Assembly (NCBI RefSeq): GCF_900091525.1
Contig: NZ_FMCU01000011.1
Span: 62,001-126,000 of the forward strand
Reading direction: 5' to 3'
Length of the DNA: 64,000 nucleotides
Source: Micromonospora matsumotoense
Lineage (GTDB): Bacteria; Actinomycetota; Actinomycetes; Mycobacteriales; Micromonosporaceae
The first letter of the stretch is position 1. Every line of letters starts with the position of its first letter. Shown piece by piece: positions 39,417 through 48,698 of the stretch. Both the position numbers and the translations under genes were made by a program. The notes beneath the pieces were generated by a model. The model had not been told where the DNA came from, did not search any database, and saw only the letters and a list, made by a program, of their open reading frames with translations.

Positions 39417-41504
39417 TTGTCAACCTTCGGCCCACCCGACTCCGGCCGCCCCGACGAGGGACACCGGCCCCCGAACCCCGACCCTGAGCCACCCACCGCG
39501 CCCCTCGCGCACCCCGACCCCGAGCCACCCACGAAGCCCATCGTCCGCGCCGAGCCGGAGCCACCCACCGTGGGAATTCCGTCGGAGCCGGAACCACCGA
39601 CGGCCCCGATCCCGGGCGGATCGGACGAGCCGCCGACGGCTCCCCTCGTCCGCGACCAGGACGAAAAGCCGACGGCCCCGATCTCCCCGGCGGCTCCGGA
39701 CGCCGCCGGGGAACCGGCGACCGCCGTCATCCCGCCGGCCGGCCCGCATCCGGTCGACGAGACGCCGACCGCGCCGATCTCCGCGCCTGCCCCGGTCGCT
39801 GCCGAGGAACCGGTGACCGCGCCCCTTCCGGGTGGCCCGGACGACCAACCGACCGCCCCCATCTCCGCCCGGCCGGCCGAACCCGATGCCGGCCCGGACG
39901 AGCCGGCCACCGCACCGATCCGGCCGGGAGACGTCGAGCCACCGACCGCACCGATCCCGTCGGAAGACGCCGATCCACCGACGGTGCCCGTGTCGCGGGA
40001 GGCGGGCGAGCCGGCCACGGCACCCATCCCGAGTACGGAAGAGCCGCCCACCACACCGATGGCCGCGTCCGCTCCGGAGCCTCCGACGGCACCGATCCCG
40101 GCCGCTCCGCCCGAACCTCCCACGGCACCGATCTCGGCCGCCGCGCCGGAACCCCCGACCGCACCGATCTCGGCCGCCGCGCCAGAGCCCCCGACCGCAC
40201 CCATCTGGGCCGCCGCGCCAGAGCCCCCGACCGCACCATTCTCAGCCGCCGCGCCAGAACCCCCGACCGCACCGATCTCGGCCGCCGCGCCAGAGCCCCC
40301 GACCGCACCCATCTGGGCCGCCGCGCCAGAACCCCCGACCGCACCCATCTCGGCCGGCCCGCCGGAGCCTCCGACCGCACCGATCTGGGCCGGCCCGGCC
40401 GAGCCGCCGACGGCGCCCTTCGCCGCCGAACCACCGACCGCCCCGATCTCCACGCCACCGGAGCCGCCGACCACCCGGCTGCCGGTGTCGGGAGCCGGGC
40501 AGCCGGCCACCACGCAGCTGCCCGCGTCGGGCGGCGGATACTCGCCCACCACGCAGCTGCCGGCAGCGGGCGGCGGATACTCGCCGACCACCCAGATGCC
40601 GGCAGCGGGGGCTGACTACCCGCCACCGTCCTCCGGAGCGGGCTATCCACCGCCGTCCTCCGGAGCGGGCTATCCACCACCGGACACCTACCTCCCGCCG
40701 ACGGGCACACCGGTGCCGTCCTCGGGGGCCGGCTACCCGCCACCGGGTCCCTTCCCGCCCGCCGGGCCGACCGCCGCACCGGCAGCCGGCGCATTCGGCG
40801 CACCGGCGTCACCGCCACCGGCTGGTTTCGCCGGCCAGGCCGCACCGCCCGGCTACTCGGGGCAGGCCACACCGGCACCCGGCTTCCCGGGGCAGTCGGC
40901 ATCGTCGTCCGGCTTTCCGGGCCAGACCCCGCCCCCGTCCGGCTTTCCGGGCCAGGCCCCGCCGCCGCCGGGGTATCCGGGACAGCCCACGCCGGGCTTT
41001 CCGCCTCCGGCCGCACCGCCGGCAAAGGGTCGGGGCGGCCGGATCGCGCTGATCATCGGGCTGGTGGTGGTCCTGCTGCTCTGCCCGTGCCTCGCGGTGG
41101 GCGGCTGGTTCGTCCTGGCGTCGAATGACAGTGACGACCCGGCACCGACGGCGAGCGTGTCCGCCGCGCCGACGGAGAGCGGGCCGACCGAGCCGGCCGG
41201 GCCAACGGAGCCGGCCGAGCCGACCCTGGAACCGACGACGGCCGAGCCGACGCCGACGCCGACGCCGACCCGGGCGGAGCAGATCGTCCGGGGCGACTGC
41301 GTGGTCAACGACGGCACGGCCAGCGACGCCGACCTGCGCAAGGTGGCGTGCGGGCCGAACACGTACGAGGTGCTGCTGCGGATTCCCGCCTCCACCAACG
41401 GGGAGCGGTGCAAGTCGTTGGCACCGGAGTCGAACGCCAACTACGTGCACGACAACTCGGTGGACCTCTTCGACTACGTGCTCTGCCTGCGCAAACGCAA
41501 CTGA
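39417..41504 (+). CDS. LppU-like protein with a long proline-rich repeat region
   Basis: A 695-residue protein. Residues about 1-540 are extremely Pro/Ala/Glu/Thr-rich, with a 12-residue repeat of the type AAAPEPPTAPIS and Gly/Tyr-rich units later (GYPPPSSGAGYPPP). A single helix (about 545-568, IALIIGLVVVLLLCPCLAVG) is followed by a Thr/Pro linker and an extracellular domain, IVRGDCVVNDGTASDADLRK, KVACGPNTYEVLL, and DLFDYVLCLRKRN, the same domain as in the preceding gene. The repeats lie on the cytoplasmic side. The start is TTG at 39417, with GGGGGAGAG at 39406-39414; it is 20 bases after the preceding stop, so both are one operon. A strong terminator follows. Confidence 0.8.
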   Translation: MSTFGPPDSGRPDEGHRPPNPDPEPPTAPLAHPDPEPPTKPIVRAEPEPPTVGIPSEPEPPTAPIPGGSDEPPTAPLVRDQDEKPTAPISPAAPDAAGEPATAVIPPAGPHPVDETPTAPISAPAPVAAEEPVTAPLPGGPDDQPTAPISARPAEPDAGPDEPATAPIRPGDVEPPTAPIPSEDADPPTVPVSREAGEPATAPIPSTEEPPTTPMAASAPEPPTAPIPAAPPEPPTAPISAAAPEPPTAPISAAAPEPPTAPIWAAAPEPPTAPFSAAAPEPPTAPISAAAPEPPTAPIWAAAPEPPTAPISAGPPEPPTAPIWAGPAEPPTAPFAAEPPTAPISTPPEPPTTRLPVSGAGQPATTQLPASGGGYSPTTQLPAAGGGYSPTTQMPAAGADYPPPSSGAGYPPPSSGAGYPPPDTYLPPTGTPVPSSGAGYPPPGPFPPAGPTAAPAAGAFGAPASPPPAGFAGQAAPPGYSGQATPAPGFPGQSASSSGFPGQTPPPSGFPGQAPPPPGYPGQPTPGFPPPAAPPAKGRGGRIALIIGLVVVLLLCPCLAVGGWFVLASNDSDDPAPTASVSAAPTESGPTEPAGPTEPAEPTLEPTTAEPTPTPTPTRAEQIVRGDCVVNDGTASDADLRKVACGPNTYEVLLRIPASTNGERCKSLAPESNANYVHDNSVDLFDYVLCLRKRN
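40062..40451 (+). repeat. 36-bp coding repeats for AAAPEPPTAPIS-type units
   Basis: About eleven 12-residue units in tandem, most encoded by 36 bases. They are similar but not identical (Ile/Phe, Ser/Trp and Ala/Gly variants), which suggests older expansion than the 21- and 24-bp repeats elsewhere in the window. Confidence 0.75.
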
Positions 41505-41511
41505 TCAGGCA

Positions 41512-41553
41512 AATATGGGGCTGTCTAGCGTGGATGCTAGACAGCCCCATATT
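41512..41553 (+). terminator. very strong terminator, 18-bp perfect stem
   Basis: Arms 41512-41529 and 41536-41553 are perfectly complementary, with a 6-base loop, starting 8 bases past the stop of the LppU-like gene. The left end begins with A residues, so it can also stop transcription coming from the opposite direction. Confidence 0.9.
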
Positions 41554-41652
41554 CGTGTCGAGAGCCGCAACCGGCCCGGACCGGCAACACGCCGGTAGCC
41601 CCGTCTACGCATCTCTAGTCCGCAGGCTAGATCGCCCGATACTGTGCGATGC

Positions 41653-42897
41653 GTGGATCCGGTCCGCAACCCGTACGCGCCGGGCGCCGGTCAGCGCCCG
41701 CCCGAACTCGCCGGGCGGGGGCGGGAGCTGGACGTCTTCGACGTGGTGCTGGAACGGATCGCCCGGGGTCGCCCCGAACGCAGCCTGATGCTCACCGGCC
41801 TGCGCGGCGTCGGCAAGACCGTGCTGCTCAACACGCTCCGCTCACAGGCGATCAACCAGCTCTGGGGCACCGGCAAGATAGAGGCCCGACCGGACCAGTC
41901 GCTGCGTCGACCGATCGCCGCCGCGCTGCACATGGCGGTCCGCGAACTCGCCCCCCGGCACCGCGCCCCGGACCGGATCGACGCCTTCCTCGGCGTACTC
42001 AAGGCGTTTGCGCAGCGCAGCGCGCCGACCACCGGGCGGGCCGGTGCGGCACCCCGGTTGCGCGACCGCTGGCAGCCCGGCATCGACGTGCCGGCCAGCA
42101 GCGGTCGGGCCGACTCCGGTGACATCGAGATCGACCTGGTGGAGCTGCTCACCGACGCGGCGGCGATCGCCGGGGACGTGGGCACCGGCATCGCCGTCTT
42201 CATCGACGAGATGCAGGATCTCGGCGCGGAGGACGTCTCGGCGCTCTGCGCGGCCTGCCACGAGCTGTCCCAGCTCGGCGCACCGCTGATCGTGGTCGGT
42301 GCGGGGCTGCCGCACCTACCGGCGGTGCTCAGCGCCGCCAAGTCGTACTCCGAGCGGCTCTTCCGTTATCTGCGGATCGACCGGCTGGACCGGATCGCCG
42401 CCGACCAGGCACTGTGTGCACCGGCCGAGCGGGAGCAGGTCGAGTACGAACAGAAGGCCCTCGACCTCCTCTACGAGTCGTCCGGCGGCTACCCGTACTT
42501 CGTCCAGGCGTACGGGAAGGCGACCTGGGACCATGCTCCCCGGTCACCGATCACCGACGCGGACGTCCGGGTCGCCGCCCCGGAGGCGGAGGCGGAGCTG
42601 GCGGTCGGTTTCTTCGGTTCCCGGTTCGAGCGGGCCACCCCGGCCGAACGGGAGTACATGCGGGCGATGGCGACCCTCTCCCCGGTGGCGGGGGAGGCCG
42701 ACAGCGGTGGTCGGGACGACATGGACGCCGCGGTGCCGACCGCCGAGATCGCCCGTGCGCTGGGGCGCAAGCCGGCAAGCCTCTCCCCGGCCCGGGACGC
42801 GCTGATCAAGAAGGGTCTGATCTATTCGGGGGAACGCGGCACGGTCGCCTTCACCGTCCCGCACTTCGGCCGCTACCTGCGTACCCAGCCGACCTGA
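41653..42897 (+). CDS. AAA/STAND-like ATPase with C-terminal winged helix
   Basis: A 414-residue P-loop ATPase. Walker A is MLTGLRGVGKTVLLNTLR (about residues 46-63) and Walker B is AVFIDEMQDLG. After the ATPase core there is an archaeal-Orc1/Cdc6-like arrangement with GGYPYFVQAYGKATWDHAPR and a helical region RFERATPAEREYMRAMATLS. A winged helix follows: VPTAEIARALGRKPASLSPA and RDALIKKGLIYSGERGTVAF. The role is unknown; related proteins may regulate or repair DNA. I chose GTG at 41653 because a TACTGT box (41640-41645) is 7 bases upstream; GTG at 41644 is an alternative. Confidence 0.85.
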   Translation: MDPVRNPYAPGAGQRPPELAGRGRELDVFDVVLERIARGRPERSLMLTGLRGVGKTVLLNTLRSQAINQLWGTGKIEARPDQSLRRPIAAALHMAVRELAPRHRAPDRIDAFLGVLKAFAQRSAPTTGRAGAAPRLRDRWQPGIDVPASSGRADSGDIEIDLVELLTDAAAIAGDVGTGIAVFIDEMQDLGAEDVSALCAACHELSQLGAPLIVVGAGLPHLPAVLSAAKSYSERLFRYLRIDRLDRIAADQALCAPAEREQVEYEQKALDLLYESSGGYPYFVQAYGKATWDHAPRSPITDADVRVAAPEAEAELAVGFFGSRFERATPAEREYMRAMATLSPVAGEADSGGRDDMDAAVPTAEIARALGRKPASLSPARDALIKKGLIYSGERGTVAFTVPHFGRYLRTQPT

Positions 42898-42959
42898 CAG
42901 CCCAACCGACCTGGGCGCCCGGGTGGGGGACGTCGACCGGCCGCCGGCACGAGTCGGGA

Positions 42960-43505
42960 TCAGACCCGGGACCAGGGTGGGGGAAAGACCACCTCGCCGC
43001 GCGGAGGCGGCGGCGCGTCACTGGTCTCCGGCGGCAGCACCAGCGCCTGCCACGGCTCCCCCAGCCCCGACCAGGGACTGACCAGCCCCATCCGGTCCGC
43101 CCGGGTGAAGCCGAACCGTCGGTAGTACGCCGGGTCGCCGAGCACCACCACCAGCCGCTCACCCAGTTCGGTGGCGGCCTCCAACGCGGCCTGCACCACC
43201 GCCGTGCCGTGTCCGACCCGTTGCCGGTGCGGGGCCACCGCCACCGGGCCGAGCACCAGCGCCGCGACGCGGGCCCGGTCGGCCTCGACCTGGACCCGGG
43301 TGAGCAGCGCGTACCCGACCACCTCGCCGCCGTACTCGACGACCATCGCCAGTTCCGGCAGCCACGCCGCGCTGCCGCGCAACTCGTCGACGAGGGCGAC
43401 CTCGCCCGGGGTGGTGCTGTCGGGGCGGGCGAAGGCGGCAGCCAGCACCAGACGGATCGGGCCGGCGTCGGCCGGGCCCTCGGGACGCAACCGCAGGGTC
43501 GTCAC
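42960..43505 (-). CDS. GNAT family N-acetyltransferase
   Basis: A 181-residue GNAT of the YhbS-like subgroup. It has LRPEGPADAGPIRLVLAAAF, the motif A region VLGPVAVAPHRQRVGHGTAV, and VVLGDPAYYRRFGFTRADRM, a common end motif of that subgroup. The substrate is unknown. The GTG at 43505 has a TAACGT box 7 bases upstream, so the message is probably leaderless. Confidence 0.9.
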   Translation of the reverse strand: MTTLRLRPEGPADAGPIRLVLAAAFARPDSTTPGEVALVDELRGSAAWLPELAMVVEYGGEVVGYALLTRVQVEADRARVAALVLGPVAVAPHRQRVGHGTAVVQAALEAATELGERLVVVLGDPAYYRRFGFTRADRMGLVSPWSGLGEPWQALVLPPETSDAPPPPRGEVVFPPPWSRV

Positions 43506-43699
43506 CGGCGCGACGTTACCGGTCGCGGCCGGTCCATCAGCGACGGTCGCTCTGTTCGGCGTGGCGTGCCACCGGTGCCCACCGGCACGACACGACCCCG
43601 GGAGCAACGGCGCGACCTGCTCCGGGACGGCGGCACGCAGAGCGCTCCGGATCGGCCGTTGCCCGGATAGCAGGGGTCCAAACGGGGTATGACTGAGCA

Positions 43700-44245
43700 A
43701 TGAAACCCGTGCGCTCCCTCGCCCGTGTCATGTTGAGCGGCATCTTCGTGGTCAGCGGCGCCCGCAACTTCCAGCACCCCCAGCGGCTGGTGCCGGCTGC
43801 CCGGCCGGTCACCGACCGGGTCGCTCCGCTGATCCAACGGGCCGCGCCGCAGCTCCCCACCGATGCCGAGACGCTCATCCGCGCCAACGCCGCCGTGCAG
43901 CTCGCCGCCGGCCTGATGCTGGCCACCGGGAAGTTCACCCGGCCGGCCGCACTGGTCCTCGCCGGCACGCTGGTGCCGACCACCGCCGCCGGTCACCCGT
44001 TCTGGAACGACGACGACCCGGCGAAGCGGAACAACAACCAGGTCCACTTCCTGAAGAACCTCGGGCTCTTCGGTGGCCTGCTGCTCGCCGCCGCCGACAC
44101 CGAGGGGAAGCCGGGCCTACGGTGGCGGGCCGGTCACCGGATCGGCCACTCTCGACGCTCGGTCGGTCGCGCGGTGCGTACCGCCCGGCGGGAGGCCCGG
44201 ATCGCCGTCCGGTCGGCCGCCGCCGCCCGCCGACTTCCCGGCTGA
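43700..44245 (+). CDS. DoxX family membrane protein
   Basis: A 181-residue DoxX-type protein with four likely helices. The start MKPVRSLARVMLSGIFVVSG followed by ARNFQHPQRLVPAA is typical, as are LIRANAAVQLAAGLMLATGK and FLKNLGLFGGLLLAAADTEG. DoxX proteins associate with membrane redox or sulfite metabolism in some organisms; the role here is unknown. The C-terminus has an Arg-rich tail of about 45 residues. GT87 follows 132 bases later. Confidence 0.9.
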   Translation: MKPVRSLARVMLSGIFVVSGARNFQHPQRLVPAARPVTDRVAPLIQRAAPQLPTDAETLIRANAAVQLAAGLMLATGKFTRPAALVLAGTLVPTTAAGHPFWNDDDPAKRNNNQVHFLKNLGLFGGLLLAAADTEGKPGLRWRAGHRIGHSRRSVGRAVRTARREARIAVRSAAAARRLPG

Positions 44246-44377
44246 CCTGCATCGATTCGGCCACCACCCCCCGTAAGGCCGCGAATTACCTGAACCACCC
44301 GACACCCGTTAACGCGGTGGAAATGTCAAAAACTGGTGTGGGATCAGACACGGTCGGATAACGCGGGAGGCAGTAAC

Positions 44378-45892
44378 GTGAGGCGCCGTTCTAGGCTCCC
44401 TACCGGACCTGGACCGGTAGGACGACCTTGGTATGGGGGTGGCCACGCCATGCCGACGACCGTCGGTAGACGTGCGGACCGCCTCGCCCCAGTCCGTCGC
44501 GCAACGCGTGGGATCGATCGTAGGACAGTCGTACGGACCGGCATCGTGGCCGCCGTCGCCTATGCCGCATGGCTCGCCATCGGTGCTTTCGGGCGGCCGT
44601 ACAACTTCTTCGACATGAAGATCTACCACGGCGCGGTGGTGTGGTGGGCGAGCGGGCACGAGTTGTACGAGTTCATCGCGCCCACCACCACGCTGGGCTT
44701 CACCTACCCGCCCTTCGCCGCGCTGGCCATGCTGCCGATGGCCATGCTGCCGATCGAGATGGCCGGCTGGATCAACGCGGCCGGCAGCATCGCCGCGCTG
44801 GCGGTGATCCTCGCCGCGCTGCTGCGCCCGATCGTCGACCGGCTCGGCTGGCCGCTCTGGTACACCGTGGCCATCGCCACCCCGATGGCCACGGCCCTCG
44901 AACCGGTCCGGGAGACCCTGGGCTACGGGCAGGTCAACCTGCTCCTGTTCGCGTTGATCATGGCTGACCTGGTGGGCCTGCGCTGGCGTTCCCGGCGGGG
45001 CACCCACGGGCACGACACCGACGGCCCGTTCCTGCGGCTGCTCTACAGCGGGTCCTGGGCGGGCATGGGCATCGGCCTGGCCACCGCCGTCAAGCTCACC
45101 CCGGCGCTGTTCATCGCCTACCTGCTGCTCACCCGGCAGTGGCGGGTCGCCGCCACCGCCGTCGGCACCACCATCGGCGTCACCCTGGCCAGCTTCGCGC
45201 TGGTCGGCACCGAGTCGCGGGCCTACTTCGGCGGGGTGCTGTGGCAGACCGAGCGGGTCGGGGCCGCCGACATGACGCCCAACCAGTCGCTGGCCGGCCT
45301 GCTGGCCCGGCTCTACGACTCGATCGAGACGCCCGGCCTGCTCTGGTTGGCGTTCTCGGTGCTGATCCTGGCCGTCGGGCTGTCCCGGGCCGCCAACGCC
45401 CGTGCCGACGGCGACGAGTTGACCGCGTTCACGCTGGTCGGGCTGACCGCCAACGTGATCAGCCCGATCTCCTGGTCGCACCACCTGGTCTGGGTCATCC
45501 CGGCGATCGTCGTGCTCGCCGACGCCGCCGTACGCCGCCGCGAGGCGAGTCGGGGGCTGTCGGTGCGTACCGGCCCGCAGTCGTTCGGCGGACCGCCCGG
45601 GGTGAGCGGGCTGCGCCCACCGATCTGGTACCCCACGTTGACCGGGTTCCGGCACGGGGTGGCGGCGCTCGGGTTGTACCTGCTCTTCCTGATCTCGCCG
45701 ATCTGGCCGTACGAGCACAAGCTGCCCGAGGTGTCCCACTACCAGAACGGTCTCTTCGGCGCGCTGATGGAGAACTCGCTCGCGCTGGCGTTGATCGTGC
45801 TGGTCGCCGCCCTGCCGTGGCGGCCCGGCGCCGAGCCCGCCTTCTATGCCGACCGGTCGGCCCGCGCCACCGCCACCATCGGCCGCCGTTGA
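44378..45892 (+). CDS. GT87 family membrane mannosyltransferase
   Basis: A 504-residue polytopic glycosyltransferase, family GT87 (DUF2029), which uses polyprenyl-phosphate-mannose to add mannose to phosphatidylinositol mannosides or lipoglycans on the outer face. The key Asp is in FFDMKIYHGAVVWWASGHEL, the first extracellular loop, followed by TYPPFAALAMLPMAMLP. About ten helices follow, with PNQSLAGLLARLYDS and ISPISWSHHLVWVIPAIVVL. Start GTG at 44378 has GGGAGG at 44366-44371; ATG at 44450 would remove the basic N-terminal 24 residues. An 8-bp hairpin lies between these starts. Confidence 0.88.
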   Translation: MRRRSRLPTGPGPVGRPWYGGGHAMPTTVGRRADRLAPVRRATRGIDRRTVVRTGIVAAVAYAAWLAIGAFGRPYNFFDMKIYHGAVVWWASGHELYEFIAPTTTLGFTYPPFAALAMLPMAMLPIEMAGWINAAGSIAALAVILAALLRPIVDRLGWPLWYTVAIATPMATALEPVRETLGYGQVNLLLFALIMADLVGLRWRSRRGTHGHDTDGPFLRLLYSGSWAGMGIGLATAVKLTPALFIAYLLLTRQWRVAATAVGTTIGVTLASFALVGTESRAYFGGVLWQTERVGAADMTPNQSLAGLLARLYDSIETPGLLWLAFSVLILAVGLSRAANARADGDELTAFTLVGLTANVISPISWSHHLVWVIPAIVVLADAAVRRREASRGLSVRTGPQSFGGPPGVSGLRPPIWYPTLTGFRHGVAALGLYLLFLISPIWPYEHKLPEVSHYQNGLFGALMENSLALALIVLVAALPWRPGAEPAFYADRSARATATIGRR

Positions 45893-45970
45893 CCCCGCCC
45901 GGCCCGCGCCGCCGCGGTCAGCCGACCCCGGCCGGCCCGGCGGCGCTCCCGGCGGGCCACGACGCCACGC

Positions 45971-46402
45971 TCAGGGGCAGTTGACCCATTCCTCGGTGCC
46001 GTCGGCGAAGACCTGCCGCTTCCAGATCGGCAGCCGCGCCTTCACCTCGTCGACCAGCCGGGCACAGGCCGCGAAGGCCGCCGCCCGGTGCGCCGTGCTG
46101 ACCGCCGCCACCAGCGCCACGTCCCCGATGTCGAGCCGGCCCACCCGGTGCGACACGGCCACCGCGTAGACGTCGGGATCGGCGGCGATCTCGGCGGCCA
46201 CCGCGCGCAGCGTCTCGACGGCGCTCGGGTGTCCCTCGTACTCCAACAGGGTGACCGGTCGGCCGTGGTCGTGATCGCGGACCACGCCCTGGAAGGAGAC
46301 CACCGCGCCGGCCCGACGGTCGGCGACCGCCGCCTCGTGCGCGGCCAGATCCAGCGGTTGGTCGGTGACCGCGAGCAGGGTCGTCGTGGGGCCGGCCGTC
46401 AC
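45971..46402 (-). CDS. moaE: molybdopterin synthase catalytic subunit MoaE
   Basis: A 143-residue MoaE, which inserts sulfur from MoaD into precursor Z to make molybdopterin. Family blocks are AVVSFQGVVRDHDHGRPVTL with the YEGH segment, DPDVYAVAVSHRVGRLDIGD, and RLPIWKRQVFADGTEEWVN with the catalytic lysine. Its GTG overlaps the moeA stop (GTGA). Confidence 0.95.
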   Translation of the reverse strand: MTAGPTTTLLAVTDQPLDLAAHEAAVADRRAGAVVSFQGVVRDHDHGRPVTLLEYEGHPSAVETLRAVAAEIAADPDVYAVAVSHRVGRLDIGDVALVAAVSTAHRAAAFAACARLVDEVKARLPIWKRQVFADGTEEWVNCP

Positions 46403-47658
46403 CACGTGCGCTCCCCGGGCAGCAACGGCAGCGGTACGACGGGCACCCGCGCCCCGGCCTCGCCGGAGGTGCCCGGCCGGATGACCGCGAACCCGTCCGC
46501 GCCGGCCAGCCCGCGCAGCATCGCCGAGCCGACGTGCCGGACGGGGTGGGCGGTGCCGGCGGCCCGGTCCAGCCGGACCAGAGCCAGGTGGGTGTGGTCC
46601 CCCCGGCCGGGCACCGGCGCGGCGAGGGTGGCCTGCGGCAGCGCCGGCAGTGCACGGCCCTGGAGCCCGGCGAGCAGTGGCGCGACCAGCGACACCAGCG
46701 CGACGATCGCCGACTGCGGGTTGCCGGGCAGCCCGGCCACGAAGCGGACCCGCCCGTCGGCGTCGGCCAGCCGGGCCAGCAGCATCGGGAAGCCGGGCCG
46801 GACGGAGACGGTGTTGACCACGTGGTCGGCGCCGAGCGCCTCCAACGCGGGATGCAGGTGGTCGACCGGGCCGTGCATGGTGCCGCCGGTGGTGCAGACC
46901 AGGTCGGCCACGGCCAGCGCCCCGCGCAGGGCGGCCACGTGGGCGGGCAGGGTGTCCGCCACCGGGCCGACCACGTCGGAGGGCCGCACCTGGCAGCCGT
47001 AGCGGCGCAACCACGACGGCACGGCGGGACCGAGCGCGTCGCGGACCCGACCGGACCCCGGCGGGCCGGCGGTGAGCAGTTCGTCCCCGAAGACCAGCAG
47101 CGCGGCCCGGGGCTGACGGCGGACCCGGAGTTGGTCGTGCCCGCAGGAGGCGGCCAGCCCGATCAGCGCGGGGTCGACGGGGGTGCCGGCCGGCAGCAGT
47201 TCCTCACCGGCGACCGCCTCCTCGCCCGGCTCACGCCACTCCGGATGGGGACGCGGCGTGCCGGTCACCCGCCCGTCCGGGGTACGACTCGAGTCCTCGA
47301 TGCGCAGGATGGCGGTCGTCCCGACGGGGACCATCGCGCCGGTGGCGATCTCGACGGTGGTGCCGTCGGCGGTCAGCCCGGCCGGGGTGTGTCCGGCGAG
47401 CACCCGCCCCACGACGTCCCACGGGCCGGCGCCGCGCACCGCCCAGCCGTCGACGCTGGAGGTGGGGAAGGCGGGCAGGTCGGTCCGGGTGGTCAACGGC
47501 TCGGCCAGGGTGTGCCCGTCGGCGTCGGCCAGCGCCCGGTTGACCGGGGGCAGGGCGGCGGCCAGGCCGACCGCGTACACCCGGGAGCGGGCCTCCTCCC
47601 ATCCGGCCGGCGGCGGTGCGGCGACCTGGGCCGAGGTGGCGGCGGTTTCCGTGCTCAC
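46399..47658 (-). CDS. moeA: molybdopterin molybdotransferase MoeA
   Basis: A 419-residue MoeA, which inserts molybdenum into adenylylated molybdopterin. The N-terminal signature is DLPAFPTSSVDGWAVRG and the MoeA/MogA-type domain has LLVFGDELL, VCTTGGTMHGPVDHLHPALE and VRFVAGLPGNPQSAIVALVS. The C-terminal domain ends before the moaE overlap. GTG at 47658 has GGAGG about ten bases upstream. It forms a moeA-moaE pair, with mog and moaC just upstream in the same direction. Confidence 0.95.
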   Translation of the reverse strand: MSTETAATSAQVAAPPPAGWEEARSRVYAVGLAAALPPVNRALADADGHTLAEPLTTRTDLPAFPTSSVDGWAVRGAGPWDVVGRVLAGHTPAGLTADGTTVEIATGAMVPVGTTAILRIEDSSRTPDGRVTGTPRPHPEWREPGEEAVAGEELLPAGTPVDPALIGLAASCGHDQLRVRRQPRAALLVFGDELLTAGPPGSGRVRDALGPAVPSWLRRYGCQVRPSDVVGPVADTLPAHVAALRGALAVADLVCTTGGTMHGPVDHLHPALEALGADHVVNTVSVRPGFPMLLARLADADGRVRFVAGLPGNPQSAIVALVSLVAPLLAGLQGRALPALPQATLAAPVPGRGDHTHLALVRLDRAAGTAHPVRHVGSAMLRGLAGADGFAVIRPGTSGEAGARVPVVPLPLLPGERTW

Positions 47659-47739
47659 CGGGCGGGCCTCCGTTCGGACGGGACGCGGGGCTCCGCGTTC
47701 ACCCCCTGCGAGCCTATCGCCGCCGTGGCCGCCGTGCGG

Positions 47740-48210
47740 TCAGTGGTCGCCCCCGTGCAACTGGTCGACCGCGTGGGCGAGGATCGGCCCCAGCACGGCC
47801 AGGCCGTCCTTCGCGCCGCCCCGCGAGCCGGGCAGGTTGACCACCAGCATCCGGCCCAGCACCCCGGCCAGCCCCCGGGACAGCGCCGAGGTGGGCACCC
47901 GGTCCCGGCTGTGGGCGCGGATCGCCTCGGCGATGCCCGGGATCTCGTAGTCGAGCAGCGCCCGGGTCACCTCCGGGGTGCGGTCGGTGGGGTTGATGCC
48001 GGTGCCGCCGCTGGTCAACACCACGTCGACCCGGTCGGCGTGGGCGGCCCGCAGCGCCTCGCCGACCGGCTCGCCGTCGGGCACCACCACCGGCTCGTCG
48101 ACCTGGCAGCCCAGCTCGCGCAGGCCGGCGACGAGCAGTGGGCCGCTGGTGTCGGCGTACACCCCGGCGGCGGCCCGCTGGGACGCCACGATCACCCGGG
48201 CCCGGATCAC
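47740..48210 (-). CDS. mog: molybdopterin adenylyltransferase-like protein (MogA/MoaB family)
   Basis: A 156-residue MogA/MoaB-fold protein that adenylylates molybdopterin. Signatures are ARVIVASQRAAAGVYADTSG, VVLTSGGTGINPTDRTPEVT, and MLVVNLPGSRGGAKDGLAVL. The GTG overlaps the moaC stop (GTGA). Together with moeA it would complete the last steps of cofactor assembly. Confidence 0.93.
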   Translation of the reverse strand: MIRARVIVASQRAAAGVYADTSGPLLVAGLRELGCQVDEPVVVPDGEPVGEALRAAHADRVDVVLTSGGTGINPTDRTPEVTRALLDYEIPGIAEAIRAHSRDRVPTSALSRGLAGVLGRMLVVNLPGSRGGAKDGLAVLGPILAHAVDQLHGGDH

Positions 48211-48698
48211 GGCCGGTCCTGCGGGCGGACCCACTCGCCGGTCTTGCCGCCGGACTTGCGTAGCACCCGGACGGCGTCCACGGCGGCGGCCGGGTCGACC
48301 GCCTTGACCATGTCGATCAGGGCCAGCCCGGCGACGGCCACCGCGGTCAGCGCCTCCATCTCCACCCCGGTCCGGTCGGCGGTGCGGGCGGTGGCGGTGA
48401 TCTCGACGGTGTCGTCGGTGAGTCGCAGGTCGACGGTGACCCCGTGCAGGGCGATCGGGTGGCAGAGCGGGATCAGGTCCGGGGTGCGCTTGGCGCCCAT
48501 GATGCCGGCGATCCGGCCGACGGCCAGCGCGTCGCCCTTGGGCAGCCCGTCGCGGCGCAGCAGCTCCACCACCTCGGCGGTGGTGCGCAGCCGGCCGGTG
48601 GCCACGGCGACCCGGCCGGACACCGGCTTGGCGGAGACGTCGACCATGCGGGCCGCGCCGGCGGCGTCGACGTGGCTGAGCTGCGCGGGATCGGTCAC
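48207..48698 (-). CDS. moaC: cyclic pyranopterin monophosphate synthase MoaC
   Basis: A 163-residue MoaC, which turns the MoaA product into cyclic pyranopterin monophosphate. Signatures are LSHVDAAGAARMVDVSAKPV, KGDALAVGRIAGIMGAKRTP, DLIPLCHPIALHGVTVDLRL, and the GVEMEALTAVAVAGLALIDM catalytic block with KSGGKTG. The GTG has a TAGGCT box 7 bases upstream (48706-48711). First gene of the moaC-mog-moeA-moaE cluster. Confidence 0.96.
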   Translation of the reverse strand: MTDPAQLSHVDAAGAARMVDVSAKPVSGRVAVATGRLRTTAEVVELLRRDGLPKGDALAVGRIAGIMGAKRTPDLIPLCHPIALHGVTVDLRLTDDTVEITATARTADRTGVEMEALTAVAVAGLALIDMVKAVDPAAAVDAVRVLRKSGGKTGEWVRPQDRP

